Shown here: in pieces, positions 7,520-17,428 of the stretch | How positions within the stretch are numbered: the first letter of the stretch is position 1 | How the letters are laid out: each line of letters starts with the position of its first letter | NCBI GenBank assembly: GCA_052388455.1 | Contig: JBQTIA010000044.1 | Location: 1 to 20,141, forward strand | Source: CAZSNH01 sp052388455 | Lineage (GTDB): Bacteria > Pseudomonadota > Alphaproteobacteria > Rhizobiales > Hyphomicrobiaceae | DNA: 20,141 nt | Direction: 5' to 3' | Translations under genes and position numbers: made by a program | The notes under the pieces: generated by a model | Databases searched by the model: none | Told to the model about the DNA's origin: nothing | Seen by the model: the letters and a program-made list of their open reading frames with translations, nothing else

Positions 7520-8230
7520 ATGGCCCCGACGCGCCCCGCTCGACGTCCGCAGTCGCTCGACGGCGTTACCATTTTTGCCGAGCTGTCGGCCGAGGCCCGC
7601 GCAGCCGTGGAGAAGAGATGCGCGTGGCGGACGTACGAAGTCGGCGAGCCCATCCTCGGCCACCTCGATGTTTCGGACGACGTGTTCTTCATCGTCAGCG
7701 GCGAAGCGCGCGCGAGCCTCTACTCCGTCGACGGCAAGGCCGTGACCTTCACCGACCTCGCACCCGGCGCGATATTTGGAGAATATGCGGCCATTGACGG
7801 CGCTCCACGTTCCGCAAGTATCGAGGCACGCACGCCCTGTACCGTGGCGTCGATGTCGGCCGGCACCTTCCGCGACTTGCTGCGGTCCGAGCCCGCCATT
7901 GCGATGACGTTGATGCGTCAGCTGGTCACCAGGATCAGGGTGCTGACCACGCGCGTTTACGAGGTGAGCGCGCTGGCCGTCAGCCATCGCATCCAATCGG
8001 AAATTCTTCGGCTCGCGCAAGGTGTGCCGGACTCGGGCGCCAGCAGGGTGATCGATCCCGCTCCAACGCATGTCGATATTGCCAGCCGAACCAGCACCCA
8101 TCGCGAGGCCGTGACGCGCGAGTTCAGCCGGCTGGCGCGTCTGGGGCTCATCGAACGGCGCGGGCGCACCCTCGTCGTCCACGACATCGATCGCCTGGCC
8201 AGCCTGGTCCACGATGCGACCGCGGAGTAA
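7520..8230 (+). CDS. CRP/FNR-family regulator, CRP-like with cyclic-nucleotide pocket
   Basis: This 236-residue protein has a cyclic-nucleotide-binding beta-barrel (about 17-130), a long dimerisation helix (about 127-155) and a winged helix-turn-helix (about 155-230). The phosphate-binding cassette IFGEYAAIDGAPRSASIEA keeps G87, E88, R97 and S98, matching E. coli CRP E72, R82 and S83. At the adenine-contacting positions of the C helix (CRP T127/S128) it has L142/T143. The recognition helix STHREAVTR keeps R195, E196 and R200, equal to CRP R180, E181 and R185, so TGTGA-like half-sites are expected. There is no N-terminal cysteine cluster, which argues against an Fe-S FNR. ATG 7520 with GGAG upstream is preferred to TTG 7508. 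It is divergent from the kinase-cyclase operon and convergent with katG. Confidence 0.9.
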   Translation: MAPTRPARRPQSLDGVTIFAELSAEARAAVEKRCAWRTYEVGEPILGHLDVSDDVFFIVSGEARASLYSVDGKAVTFTDLAPGAIFGEYAAIDGAPRSASIEARTPCTVASMSAGTFRDLLRSEPAIAMTLMRQLVTRIRVLTTRVYEVSALAVSHRIQSEILRLAQGVPDSGASRVIDPAPTHVDIASRTSTHREAVTREFSRLARLGLIERRGRTLVVHDIDRLASLVHDATAE

Positions 8231-8239
8231 CGCGCGCGA

Positions 8240-8268
8240 GAACGGCGGCGACGAACGCGCCGCCGTTC
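8240..8268. terminator. Perfect hairpin between convergent CRP-like and katG genes
   Basis: GAACGGCGGCG (8240-8250) and CGCCGCCGTTC (8258-8268) form a perfect 11-base-pair stem with a 7-base loop. It lies 9 bases after the CRP-like stop and 22 bases after the katG stop on the other strand, so it probably serves both as a bidirectional terminator. Neither side has a strong T-run. Confidence 0.65.
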
Positions 8269-8290
8269 CGCATGATCAGGACACCGTGCT

Positions 8291-10513
<2,223 letters not shown>

Positions 10514-10519
10514 TCCTCC
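10514..10519 (-). promoter_or_regulatory. Shine-Dalgarno site that points to a GTG start for katG
   Basis: GGAGGA (minus strand) touches the ATG at 10513, which is too close for normal initiation. The in-frame GTG at 10507-10505 lies seven bases after the GGAGG core. This favours a protein starting MKLNNACAIALAATL, which has a more typical signal-peptide N-terminus. Confidence 0.5.
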
Positions 10520-10959
10520 AGATTGTTTTTGGGTGTCTCGCCGAAGACAGGCGTAATGCTACGCGCCAATAGCGCTGCTGAGAAATCAGTTGATCCGATC
10601 GGTGCGATTAGAAAATTCGTATTGTGAAGGAAAATTCAATCCGATCTGTCGAGGGGACGTATCCGGCTGGATCGATGTCTTGCAGTTCGGTGACGGCCGC
10701 TTCCTGACCTCTAACAACGATCGAATGCGCCATCATCACGTAGAGTCTTGCCCGTGTGAGATCGACCCAGAAGTTTCCTGTCGTCTGCTGGCGGCTTCGT
10801 GCGAAGGCGAGCGTCACGCTCCCGGGGGAGCGCTCACGTCACGGCGGCGAAACGGACGTTCTGCATGGTGAGACTTGGCGACAGGCGCCGGCACTTGGCG
10901 GTTGTGGTATGAACCCGCCGATTATCGGAAGTCTCTAACAACAGTCCCGTGAGCCCCGC
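10520..10959. other. Intergenic region between divergent katG and folA
   Basis: About 440 bases without a convincing gene. A GTG-initiated minus-strand frame at 10608-10817 (69 residues) has no recognisable motif. The stretch around 10560-10660 is AT-richer than its surroundings (for example GATTAGAAAATTCGTATTGTGAA) and probably contains the katG promoter. A short CGCTCCC/GGGAGCG repeat lies at 10817-10832. A TGTGA half-site at 10623-10627 lacks a matching partner. No clear OxyR- or Fur-type operator was recognised. Confidence 0.4.
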
Positions 10960-11499
10960 GTGTCCGTCCTCATCTCCCTCATCGTGGCCGTCGCCGAAAA
11001 TGGCGTGATTGGTGTCTCGGATGCCGCTGGCGGCGGCGGCTTGCCGTGGCGCATGTCGTCCGATCTGAAGACGTTCCGGCGGCTCACGCTGGGCAAGCCG
11101 ATCATCATGGGGCGGCGGACGTGGGCGGCGCTGCCGAAAAAGCCGCTCGACGGCCGCGACAATATCGTCGTGACACGCGATACGCTGTTCGAGGCGCCCG
11201 GCGCGACGGTCGTCCACACTCTGGCGGATGCCCTCATCGTGGGTCGCACCCTCGCGAGGACCAGCGGGGCCGGCGAAGTGATGATCATCGGCGGCGCCGA
11301 GATCTATGCTCACGCTCTGCCGCTGGCCGATCGCATCTACCTGACCGATGTCCATGCCGTGCCCGAGGGAGACGTGCGGTTTCCGGCCTTCGACCCGGCC
11401 GAGTGGGAGACGGTTTCGACCGGGCCGCTGCCGCGCGGCGAGCGGGACGACCATGCCGCCACGCTCAGGATACTCGATCGCATCCCGCGTCCCGGCTGA
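10960..11499 (+). CDS. folA: Dihydrofolate reductase
   Basis: This 179-residue enzyme reduces dihydrofolate to tetrahydrofolate with NADPH, the one-carbon carrier step needed for thymidylate, purine and methionine synthesis. Family signatures are the N-terminal strand ISLIVAVAENGVIG, the substrate loop LPWRMSSDLKTFRRLT with catalytic acid D35 (E. coli D27), the NADPH motif IIMGRRTWAALP and the C-terminal IIGGAEIYAHALPLADRIYL. Length is slightly above the E. coli enzyme because of a Gly-rich insertion (DAAGGGG) before LPWR. The start is GTG with no clear ribosome site, so the exact start is uncertain, but little more could be added. Thymidylate synthase, a frequent neighbour, is not next to it here. 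Confidence 0.93.
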   Translation: MSVLISLIVAVAENGVIGVSDAAGGGGLPWRMSSDLKTFRRLTLGKPIIMGRRTWAALPKKPLDGRDNIVVTRDTLFEAPGATVVHTLADALIVGRTLARTSGAGEVMIIGGAEIYAHALPLADRIYLTDVHAVPEGDVRFPAFDPAEWETVSTGPLPRGERDDHAATLRILDRIPRPG

Positions 11500-11564
11500 C
11501 GCGGTCTCCGAAGCTCCTTGGCGGCCCATGCCAGCAGGCGACACCCCCGAAGTGAGACTATCTC

Positions 11565-11581
11565 CCGGGGCCGCACCCCGG
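11565..11581 (+). terminator. Possible folA terminator hairpin
   Basis: CCGGGG and CCCCGG pair across a 5-base loop, about 65 bases after the folA stop. The stem is short (6 pairs) and no T-run follows. The rest of the 11500-11787 gap has no gene; it should hold the rpmF promoter, but no standard -35/-10 pair was recognised. Confidence 0.25.
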
Positions 11582-11787
11582 AATCCCCTCCCGATTTCCC
11601 TCTGGCGCGGGAGGCCGTTTGCGCCTATAGACACCCGCCAGCGGGCCGGGAACGGCATGCCGCACGCTTTGGCGTGAGTATGGCGGCCCTCGACCAGGGC
11701 GCTGACATCCGGTATCCGGCACCCGCAGGACATTCCCCTATTGATCCGGTGCGGACGCCCGCACGATCGTTCCTTCTGGAGAGAGCC

Positions 11788-11973
11788 ATGGCCGTTCCGC
11801 GCAAGAAGACGTCACCCATGAAGAAGGGGCAGCGCCAGTCGCATGACGCCCTCGCCAACCCGACCTATATCGAGGACAAGGAGAGCGGGGAGCGCCGCCG
11901 GCCCCATCACATCGACCTCAAGTCGGGCAAGTATCGCGGCCGGCAGATCCTGGACCCGAAGATCGAGGTCTGA
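11788..11973 (+). CDS. rpmF: 50S ribosomal protein L32
   Basis: This 61-residue basic protein opens MAVPRKKTSPMKKGQRQSHD and contains the alphaproteobacterial signature RRPHHIDLKSGKYRGRQIL. It is a late-assembling protein of the large ribosomal subunit near the peptidyl-transferase region. It has none of the four zinc-binding cysteines seen in some L32 proteins, which is normal for alphaproteobacteria. A GGAGAGA site lies just upstream of the ATG. It appears to be transcribed on its own or with the following membrane-protein gene 198 bases downstream; the fatty-acid genes that often follow rpmF in other bacteria are absent. Confidence 0.97.
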   Translation: MAVPRKKTSPMKKGQRQSHDALANPTYIEDKESGERRRPHHIDLKSGKYRGRQILDPKIEV

Positions 11974-12171
11974 CGCCGGTCGCATCGGCATCCGGCCGCC
12001 CTTCCGCGGCGGGCTGGCACGGGCGATCCACGAGCATTCCCGGACACCGCGCCTCTCGCACCCTGCGGCACCCTGTGCTAGGAGCAGTCCGGCAGCCGGA
12101 CCCGGGGGAGAGATCGGAGCGGCGGCAGGCCGGCCGACGGGCGCCGGCGCGGTCCAGCTAGGGAGACATCC

Positions 12172-12669
12172 ATGTCTTTGAGGTCGATACCTCTCACCTT
12201 CATCGCCTTCCTGCTCTACTTCATCGTCGTGCTGTTCAGCGGCATGTCGGATACGGCTGTGCAGGACGCCGCATCGGCCTGCTCCGGCGCCGCTTCCGAA
12301 GCCGTCTCGGGCTGCACCAAGGCCGCCCAGGCCAAGAACCTGCTGGCGAAGGAATTCTTTACCATTCCCATGATGAGCGGTGCGCAATGGTCGTTCACCT
12401 GGGGCGATCTCATCATTCTGGTGACGCTCGCGGTTCTGTTCGCTGAAATCCTGAAGGCGACCTATACCTCCACCGCGTCGCTGGTCGACCACGGCCTCTC
12501 GATGCTGGTATTCGTCGCGGCGCTGGTGGCGTTTCTGCTGGTGCCCGAGGCGGCGACCTCGGTCTTCTTCCTCCTGCTGCTGGCCCTGCTGATCGATGTG
12601 ATCGCCGGGTTCACCATCGGCATCCGGGTGGCCAAGCGCGACATCGGCTTCGGCGGCGGCGATCAGTAA
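12172..12669 (+). CDS. Four-helix inner-membrane protein of unknown function
   Basis: This 165-residue protein was not assigned to a characterised family. Hydrophobic segments lie at about 6-25 (PLTFIAFLLYFIVVLFSG), 77-97 (GDLIILVTLAVLFAEIL), 109-127 and 129-150 (VFFLLLLALLIDVIAGFTIG), giving four membrane spans. The loop after the first span (about 26-70) contains two cysteines (Cys37, Cys48) and would be periplasmic if the N-terminus is inside. The C-terminus ends with RVAKRDIGFGGGDQ, a positively charged cytoplasmic-looking tail. AGGGAGA lies at a good distance before the ATG. A clear terminator follows 37 bases after the stop. Confidence 0.85.
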   Translation: MSLRSIPLTFIAFLLYFIVVLFSGMSDTAVQDAASACSGAASEAVSGCTKAAQAKNLLAKEFFTIPMMSGAQWSFTWGDLIILVTLAVLFAEILKATYTSTASLVDHGLSMLVFVAALVAFLLVPEAATSVFFLLLLALLIDVIAGFTIGIRVAKRDIGFGGGDQ

Positions 12670-12705
12670 GGCTGCGCTGACCACGATCTCATGAATTGAC
12701 GTGAC

Positions 12706-12736
12706 CGCGGTCGGCGCCCCACGCCGGCCGCGTTTT
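12706..12736 (+). terminator. Rho-independent terminator after the membrane-protein gene
   Basis: CGCGGTCGGCG (12706-12716) pairs with CGCCGGCCGCG (12722-12732), an 11-pair stem with one G-U wobble and a 5-base loop (CCCCA), followed by TTTT at 12733-12736. This is the best-formed intrinsic terminator in the window. Confidence 0.85.
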
Positions 12737-12878
12737 GCGTTGGGGGGCGTGTGCTCGAATCGTCACGAAATTCAAGTGTTGTTAGGATATAAGGACTAGC
12801 CTCGGACTGGTCTTCAGATTCAACGTATGGCGCGCACGGCCCATCGGCCGGGCGGCCTCCGAATGCGGTTCATCGGCG

Positions 12879-14669
12879 GTGGGCGTTTCCCTTCCAACAG
12901 CGATTTCGAACGCCCCGGACGACGCTGGCCTGTCGGCCGGTCTGTCGCTGGGGCCCGAGACGCTGCCGACGATCGGCGAAGAGCCGCAGACCGAGGGCGA
13001 GGCGCTCGATCTGGTTGGCATCCTCTCGGCGGTCGAGGAAACGGCTTACACCTGGGACCTGGTGACCGACCGGCTGGATTGGGAAAGCAACGCCCTGGCT
13101 GTGCTCGGGGTCGGCTCGCTCTCGGAAATATCGACCGGAAGCTCGTTCCAGTTCCTGATCGCAGCCGAGCATCTGACCCGGCGCCATGACGCGATTTCAG
13201 GATCGGCCGCCGAAGGCTGCTCGCGAGGCGTCGCCTACCGGGTGCAGTTCCGCTTCGTGCCGGCGGGCCGTCGCAGCGACCGCTCGATCTGGCTCGAGGA
13301 TCACGGGCGCTGGTGGCCCGGCACCGACGGCAAGCCGCAGCGTGCCCGCGGTGTCATCCGCGTGATCAACGATCGCTACTGGGAGGAGCAGCGCCTGCTG
13401 CACCGCTCGGACCACGACGAGTTGACCGGGCAGTTGAACCGCATCCGGCTGACTGAGGCGCTCGGCGCCGTCATCACACGCTCTGAGCGCACCGGGCAGC
13501 CCTGCGCGCTGCTGATGGCGGCCGTGAACAATCTGGCGGTGATCAACGAGACGTTCGGGTTCGACATTGGTGACGAGGTGATCGGCGCCACCGCACGCGC
13601 GATGAAGGAAAAGCTGCGCGGCGGGGATACGCTCGGACGCTATTCGTCGAACAAGTTCGGCATCATCCTCAACGACTGCGGACCGGGCGCGATGCGCATC
13701 GCCGCCGAGCGGTTCATGAAGGCGGTTCGCAACACGTCGATCCGCACCACCGCCTGCCAGCTCACGGCCACCATCTCGATCGGCGGCGTCATCCTGCCCG
13801 ATCAGGCGGCGACGGTGCATCAGGCGCTCTCGCATTCGCTGCAGGCTCTCGACCGTGCCAAGCATCGTCGGCTCGACTGCTTCATGGCCTACGAGCCGAG
13901 CCCGACCCGTGAGACGGCACGGCGGCGCAATATCACCATCGCCGACGACGTCATCTCGGCACTGGACGACGGGCGGATGCTGCTCGTGCTTCAGCCGATG
14001 GTCTCGGCGAAAACCGGAAAACCGGCGATCTACGAGTGCCTGCTGCGCATGGCCCGGCTCGACGGCACGCTCGTTTCGGCGGGGGAGTTCATTCCGGTTG
14101 CCGAGCAGCTCGGTCTCTCTCGCCTCGTCGACAAGCGTACCCTCGAGCTTGCGATCGGGCTGTTGAAGAAGCACCCGGATCTCAAGCTCTCGGTCAATGT
14201 GTCGAGCCTGACGGCCAGCGATCACGATTGGGTGGTGACGCTTCACCGCATGTCGGGCGGCCGCCGCGAGATCACCTCGCGGCTGATCGTCGAGATCACC
14301 GAGACGGCTGCCATCCATGACATCGACCAGACGGTGGCGTTCGTCGACACGCTGAAGGAACTCGGCTGCGAGGTCGCCATCGACGACTTCGGCGCCGGCT
14401 ACACGTCATTCAAGAATCTGAAGATTCTCAACGTCGATATGGTCAAGATCGACGGGGCGTTCGTCAAAAATCTCAAGGACGACAGCAGCGATCAGGTGTT
14501 TATCAAGACGCTGATCGAGCTGGCCCGAACGTTCGACATGGAAACGGTCGCCGAATGGGTTGGCGACCAGCACTCGGCCGATTACCTCGCCGAGGTCGGC
14601 ATCACGTACCTGCAGGGCTTCCACTACGGCATGCCGCTGACGGTGGACGAATTCGAAGCCAGGGCGTGA
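12879..14669 (+). CDS. PAS-GGDEF(degenerate)-EAL protein, probable c-di-GMP phosphodiesterase
   Basis: This 596-residue soluble protein has a PAS-like domain (about 48-165), a GGDEF domain (about 178-338) and an EAL domain (about 352-592). The GGDEF active site reads RYSSNKFG (256-260 SSNKF), and the metal Asp of the usual DxDxFK strand is also lost (AAVNNLAVIN), so it should not make c-di-GMP. The EAL domain keeps the catalytic set: E386 (ECLLR), N440, E472, D502/D503 (DDFGAGYTS), K523, E559 and Q579 (YLQGF), so it should hydrolyse c-di-GMP. The start is GTG without a good ribosome site. Other-frame ATGs at 12827 and 12863 precede it, so the first 15 or so residues are uncertain. It is convergent with the secretion cluster. 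Confidence 0.92.
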   Translation: MGVSLPTAISNAPDDAGLSAGLSLGPETLPTIGEEPQTEGEALDLVGILSAVEETAYTWDLVTDRLDWESNALAVLGVGSLSEISTGSSFQFLIAAEHLTRRHDAISGSAAEGCSRGVAYRVQFRFVPAGRRSDRSIWLEDHGRWWPGTDGKPQRARGVIRVINDRYWEEQRLLHRSDHDELTGQLNRIRLTEALGAVITRSERTGQPCALLMAAVNNLAVINETFGFDIGDEVIGATARAMKEKLRGGDTLGRYSSNKFGIILNDCGPGAMRIAAERFMKAVRNTSIRTTACQLTATISIGGVILPDQAATVHQALSHSLQALDRAKHRRLDCFMAYEPSPTRETARRRNITIADDVISALDDGRMLLVLQPMVSAKTGKPAIYECLLRMARLDGTLVSAGEFIPVAEQLGLSRLVDKRTLELAIGLLKKHPDLKLSVNVSSLTASDHDWVVTLHRMSGGRREITSRLIVEITETAAIHDIDQTVAFVDTLKELGCEVAIDDFGAGYTSFKNLKILNVDMVKIDGAFVKNLKDDSSDQVFIKTLIELARTFDMETVAEWVGDQHSADYLAEVGITYLQGFHYGMPLTVDEFEARA

Positions 14670-14720
14670 CGGTCGCTCCGACCATCGCGACCCAGCCCCT
14701 CAGTCGCTGATGAGCATCGC

Positions 14721-15002
14721 TCACTTCAAGCGAGGCTCGAGGTACTCGACCTCAACCTCGGCCTGCGGATGCGCATCGCGCTTCCATCGCTGACAATAGC
14801 GCTTGCCGTTGACCTCATAATAGCAATAGCGGCCGCACCACTCGCGTCCTCGATAGTAGTAGCAGCCTGCGGCATCGAGCGGCGGCAGCGGACCGATCAG
14901 GTCCGGAGGATGTCCGCGCGGACGGGCGTCCGCGTCGGCGGACACGGCCATCGGCGCAAGAACTGCCAGCGACACGGGAATGAGGCGAAGCCATTTCGTC
15001 AT
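14721..15002 (-). CDS. Small cysteine-rich secreted protein next to gspD
   Basis: This 93-residue protein was not assigned to a family. It has a signal peptide (MTKWLRLIPVSLAVLAPMAV, cleavage near ADA/RP) and a mature part of about 67 residues with four cysteines in an aromatic block, GCYYYRGREWCGRYCYYEVN followed by GKRYCQRW. Two disulfides are likely. The C-terminus is acidic (EVEVEYLEPRLK). Its ATG (GGAG upstream) lies only 22 bases after the gspD stop in the same direction, so it is very probably the last gene of the secretion operon. It could be a secretin-associated periplasmic factor, a small substrate, or an unrelated passenger; the sequence does not decide between these. Confidence 0.75.
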   Translation of the reverse strand: MTKWLRLIPVSLAVLAPMAVSADADARPRGHPPDLIGPLPPLDAAGCYYYRGREWCGRYCYYEVNGKRYCQRWKRDAHPQAEVEVEYLEPRLK

Positions 15003-15024
15003 TGTTGCGCTCCAGTCTTGGCGA

Positions 15025-17415
15025 TCACCGCGCGAGGCGATCGAGATTTTCCCGGAACTCGGGCGGCGTCTCGCGTTGCGGGCGAGTGTTGAAATTCAAG
15101 CGGTCGCGGAATTCGGCAGCGACCTGGCGAAGTTGCGAATCGTCGTGAAGGATCTGCGGCGTGATGGCAATCAGCAGCTCGGTCCGCTCGATCGTGTCCT
15201 GCTTGTTCTTGAAGGCATTGCCGAGGATCGGGATGTCGCCGAGAATCGGCACTTGTCCACGGTCACGAGTCGCGCGGTCGCGCATGAACCCCGCGAGAAC
15301 GACGGTCTCGCCCGTCGATACCGTGACGGTGGTCTTGATGCGGCGTTGCTGGATCGTGGGGGCATCGATGCCGGACGTGACGGTTGGTATGGCGTCGCTG
15401 ACTTCCTGCTCGATGTCCAACAGCACGCGACCGTTGTCGGCAACGCGCGGCGTGATCGCCAGAATGACGCCGGTGTTGCGGAACGTGATGGCGTTGACGA
15501 TCGGCGCGTCCGGCGTGACGACGCTGACGGCAGATTGCGTCGGCACCGGCACCTCGTCGCCGATCTGAAGGACGGCCTTCTTGTTGTCGAGCACCGTCAT
15601 CGACGGGGATGAAACGACGTTGACGTTGGTGATCGAGGCCAGTGCGTTGAGCGCGACGCGGATGTTGGTCAGATTTAGGAAATAGGAAAATCCGGGGAAC
15701 ACGGGCTCGATCAGGCCAGTGGCGCTGTCGGTCAGGCGAAACTCGCTGCCCCCGTGCTCGAAGAACCAGCGCACGCCCTGCTTGAGATCGTCATTCAGCG
15801 TCACCTCGGCGATGGTCGCTTCGAGCAGAACCTGGTTCGGCTGCACGTCGATCTGATAGAGCACGTGCTTCACGCGCCTCATTTCCGCAGGTGTCGCCGT
15901 CACGATAACGGCGTTGTTGGTTTCGTCGGCGACCACGGCGATGCCGGACGTCCTGTCATCGATCTGGGGCGGAGCAGCTGTCGCGGCCACCGTACCGACG
16001 TTGGCTTGCTCGGCGATCGACGGGCCGAACGCCTCGCCCGGGATGCCGACGGTCGAGCCCCCGGAAGCCTGTGCCGCGGTTGCGGTGGGGGCGTTGAGCA
16101 CCGGCATACCGCCGGGATGAACGCCGGTCGTGATCACCGGGGTGGCTGGAGAGATCGGCTGCGGCGATGGGATCGCAGGAGACGCCAGAGAGCTGCTGGC
16201 CGGGCTCGGCGCGAGCAGTTCCCCGCCCGTCGAGACCGCGGTCGCGGTTGTCGTCGAGGCGGTGGACTGCTGACCCGAAGCGGAATCGACTCGGCGTGCC
16301 GCATAGACCTTCTGCAGCAGTTGAGCGACTTCCGTCGCCGGCCGGAATTGGACATGGTAGACGAACGCCTGCTTCTCGGTCGCCTGCCCCATCATGTCGA
16401 TGCGGCGGATCCAGGTTTCGGCCTTCTGAAGATAGCTCGGCCGGGAGGTGATCACGAGCACCGACTTCAGCCGCGCATTGGGTACGAACCGAACCAGACC
16501 CTTGGTGGGGCTCTCGCTGTCGTTGGCAAAGATGGTGTCGAGCTCGCGAGTGATCGCCACGACATCGCTGGTTTCGACCGGGAAGATTCCGAACGACATG
16601 CCGCGCATGTAATCGACGTCGAAGATGCGAATGGTCTCGATCATCGAGGTGAGCTCGTTGCTCGTTCCCGACAGCATCAGCAGGTTGCGGGAGCTGTCGA
16701 CGCGCGCGATGGCGCTCTGTGGTGCTACGGATCGCAGGATGCGTTCCATCTCCGCAGCGGCCACGAAGCGGAGCGGCACCACCTCTGTCGAAAGACCGGC
16801 CAAGCGTCGTCCCGGAGCGCCCAGCGTGCGCACCGACTTGCCGGCGGTGATAGCCTCGTCGACGGGCACGACCCTGTAGGCGGCGCCGTCATTGACGAGG
16901 CCGGCTCCCGACACGGCCAGGGCGGCCTCGAAAATCTGCAGCAGATCGTCCGGGCTGACGGGCTGCGCCGTCTTCAGAGTGATCGGCGCCTTGAGCTTGT
17001 CGCTCACCACGTAATTGAGACCGAGCGCGTCGCCGAGCACCGCCTTGGCAGCTTCGGCCGGGCTGGCATTGACGAGATCGAGGGTCACGCCGTTGCCGGC
17101 AACAGTCGCCGTCGCCCGCGGCGCGCGGAAGCGCGACTCGTTCAGGAAATCGGTGCTGCCTGGATAGATCCGGTTTGCCGCCGCAGCGGGATCGCCCTGG
17201 CTGCCGAGGGGAACGCCTTTGCCACCGATGCCGCCGGTTGTCAGCCTCGGATCTTCCAGAGGCGGCGAGATGGGCGTTGGCAGCGACAACTGCTCGTTGG
17301 GCAGTGTACAAGCGCCCATGAGCGCGCCAGCGGCCGTGACCAGGACTCGGACAAGTCCGCTGGCCATCGGTCGTAATCGCAATCGTGCCGGTCTTGCTTC
17401 CTGGCCCGCTACCAT
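15025..17415 (-). CDS. gspD: Type II secretion system secretin GspD
   Basis: This protein of up to 796 residues forms the outer-membrane channel for folded periplasmic proteins. In order it has a signal sequence with a possible lipobox (ALMGAC, Cys36), the N0 domain (about 110-184), N1 (210-270), N2 (275-345), N3 (about 350-525, interrupted), the secretin domain (about 527-755) with the hallmark QVPILGDIPILGNAFK at 721-736, and a short C-terminal tail. N3 carries a low-complexity Ser/Thr/Ala/Pro linker of about 110 residues (375-485). The start may be ATG 17415 or ATG 17367 (which begins MASGLVRVLVTAAG); neither has a strong ribosome site. It is downstream of gspL, gspM and the GspC-like gene. 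Confidence 0.95.
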   Translation of the reverse strand: MVAGQEARPARLRLRPMASGLVRVLVTAAGALMGACTLPNEQLSLPTPISPPLEDPRLTTGGIGGKGVPLGSQGDPAAAANRIYPGSTDFLNESRFRAPRATATVAGNGVTLDLVNASPAEAAKAVLGDALGLNYVVSDKLKAPITLKTAQPVSPDDLLQIFEAALAVSGAGLVNDGAAYRVVPVDEAITAGKSVRTLGAPGRRLAGLSTEVVPLRFVAAAEMERILRSVAPQSAIARVDSSRNLLMLSGTSNELTSMIETIRIFDVDYMRGMSFGIFPVETSDVVAITRELDTIFANDSESPTKGLVRFVPNARLKSVLVITSRPSYLQKAETWIRRIDMMGQATEKQAFVYHVQFRPATEVAQLLQKVYAARRVDSASGQQSTASTTTATAVSTGGELLAPSPASSSLASPAIPSPQPISPATPVITTGVHPGGMPVLNAPTATAAQASGGSTVGIPGEAFGPSIAEQANVGTVAATAAPPQIDDRTSGIAVVADETNNAVIVTATPAEMRRVKHVLYQIDVQPNQVLLEATIAEVTLNDDLKQGVRWFFEHGGSEFRLTDSATGLIEPVFPGFSYFLNLTNIRVALNALASITNVNVVSSPSMTVLDNKKAVLQIGDEVPVPTQSAVSVVTPDAPIVNAITFRNTGVILAITPRVADNGRVLLDIEQEVSDAIPTVTSGIDAPTIQQRRIKTTVTVSTGETVVLAGFMRDRATRDRGQVPILGDIPILGNAFKNKQDTIERTELLIAITPQILHDDSQLRQVAAEFRDRLNFNTRPQRETPPEFRENLDRLAR

Positions 17416-17428
17416 CCCAATCGTGCTT

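Noticed and set aside
10571..10588. TTGATCCGATCGG near katG as an FNR/FixK box
   Set aside because: It lacks the second half of TTGAT-N4-ATCAA; the spacing is wrong.
10623..10638. TGTGA half-site upstream of katG as a CRP-like operator
   Set aside because: The second half (ATTCA) matches the consensus at only two of five positions.
10608..10817. 69-residue minus-strand frame upstream of katG
   Set aside because: GTG start, no motif, and it lies in the katG/folA intergenic region with no sign of coding conservation that I can judge.
11640..11720. GC-rich stretch between folA and rpmF as a tRNA
   Set aside because: No T-loop consensus and no cloverleaf pairing could be found.
11812..12684. 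Minus-strand frame of 290 codons covering rpmF and the membrane-protein gene
   Set aside because: It runs antisense to ribosomal protein L32 and to a gene with a good ribosome site and terminator; it is Gln/Arg/Gly-rich without motifs.
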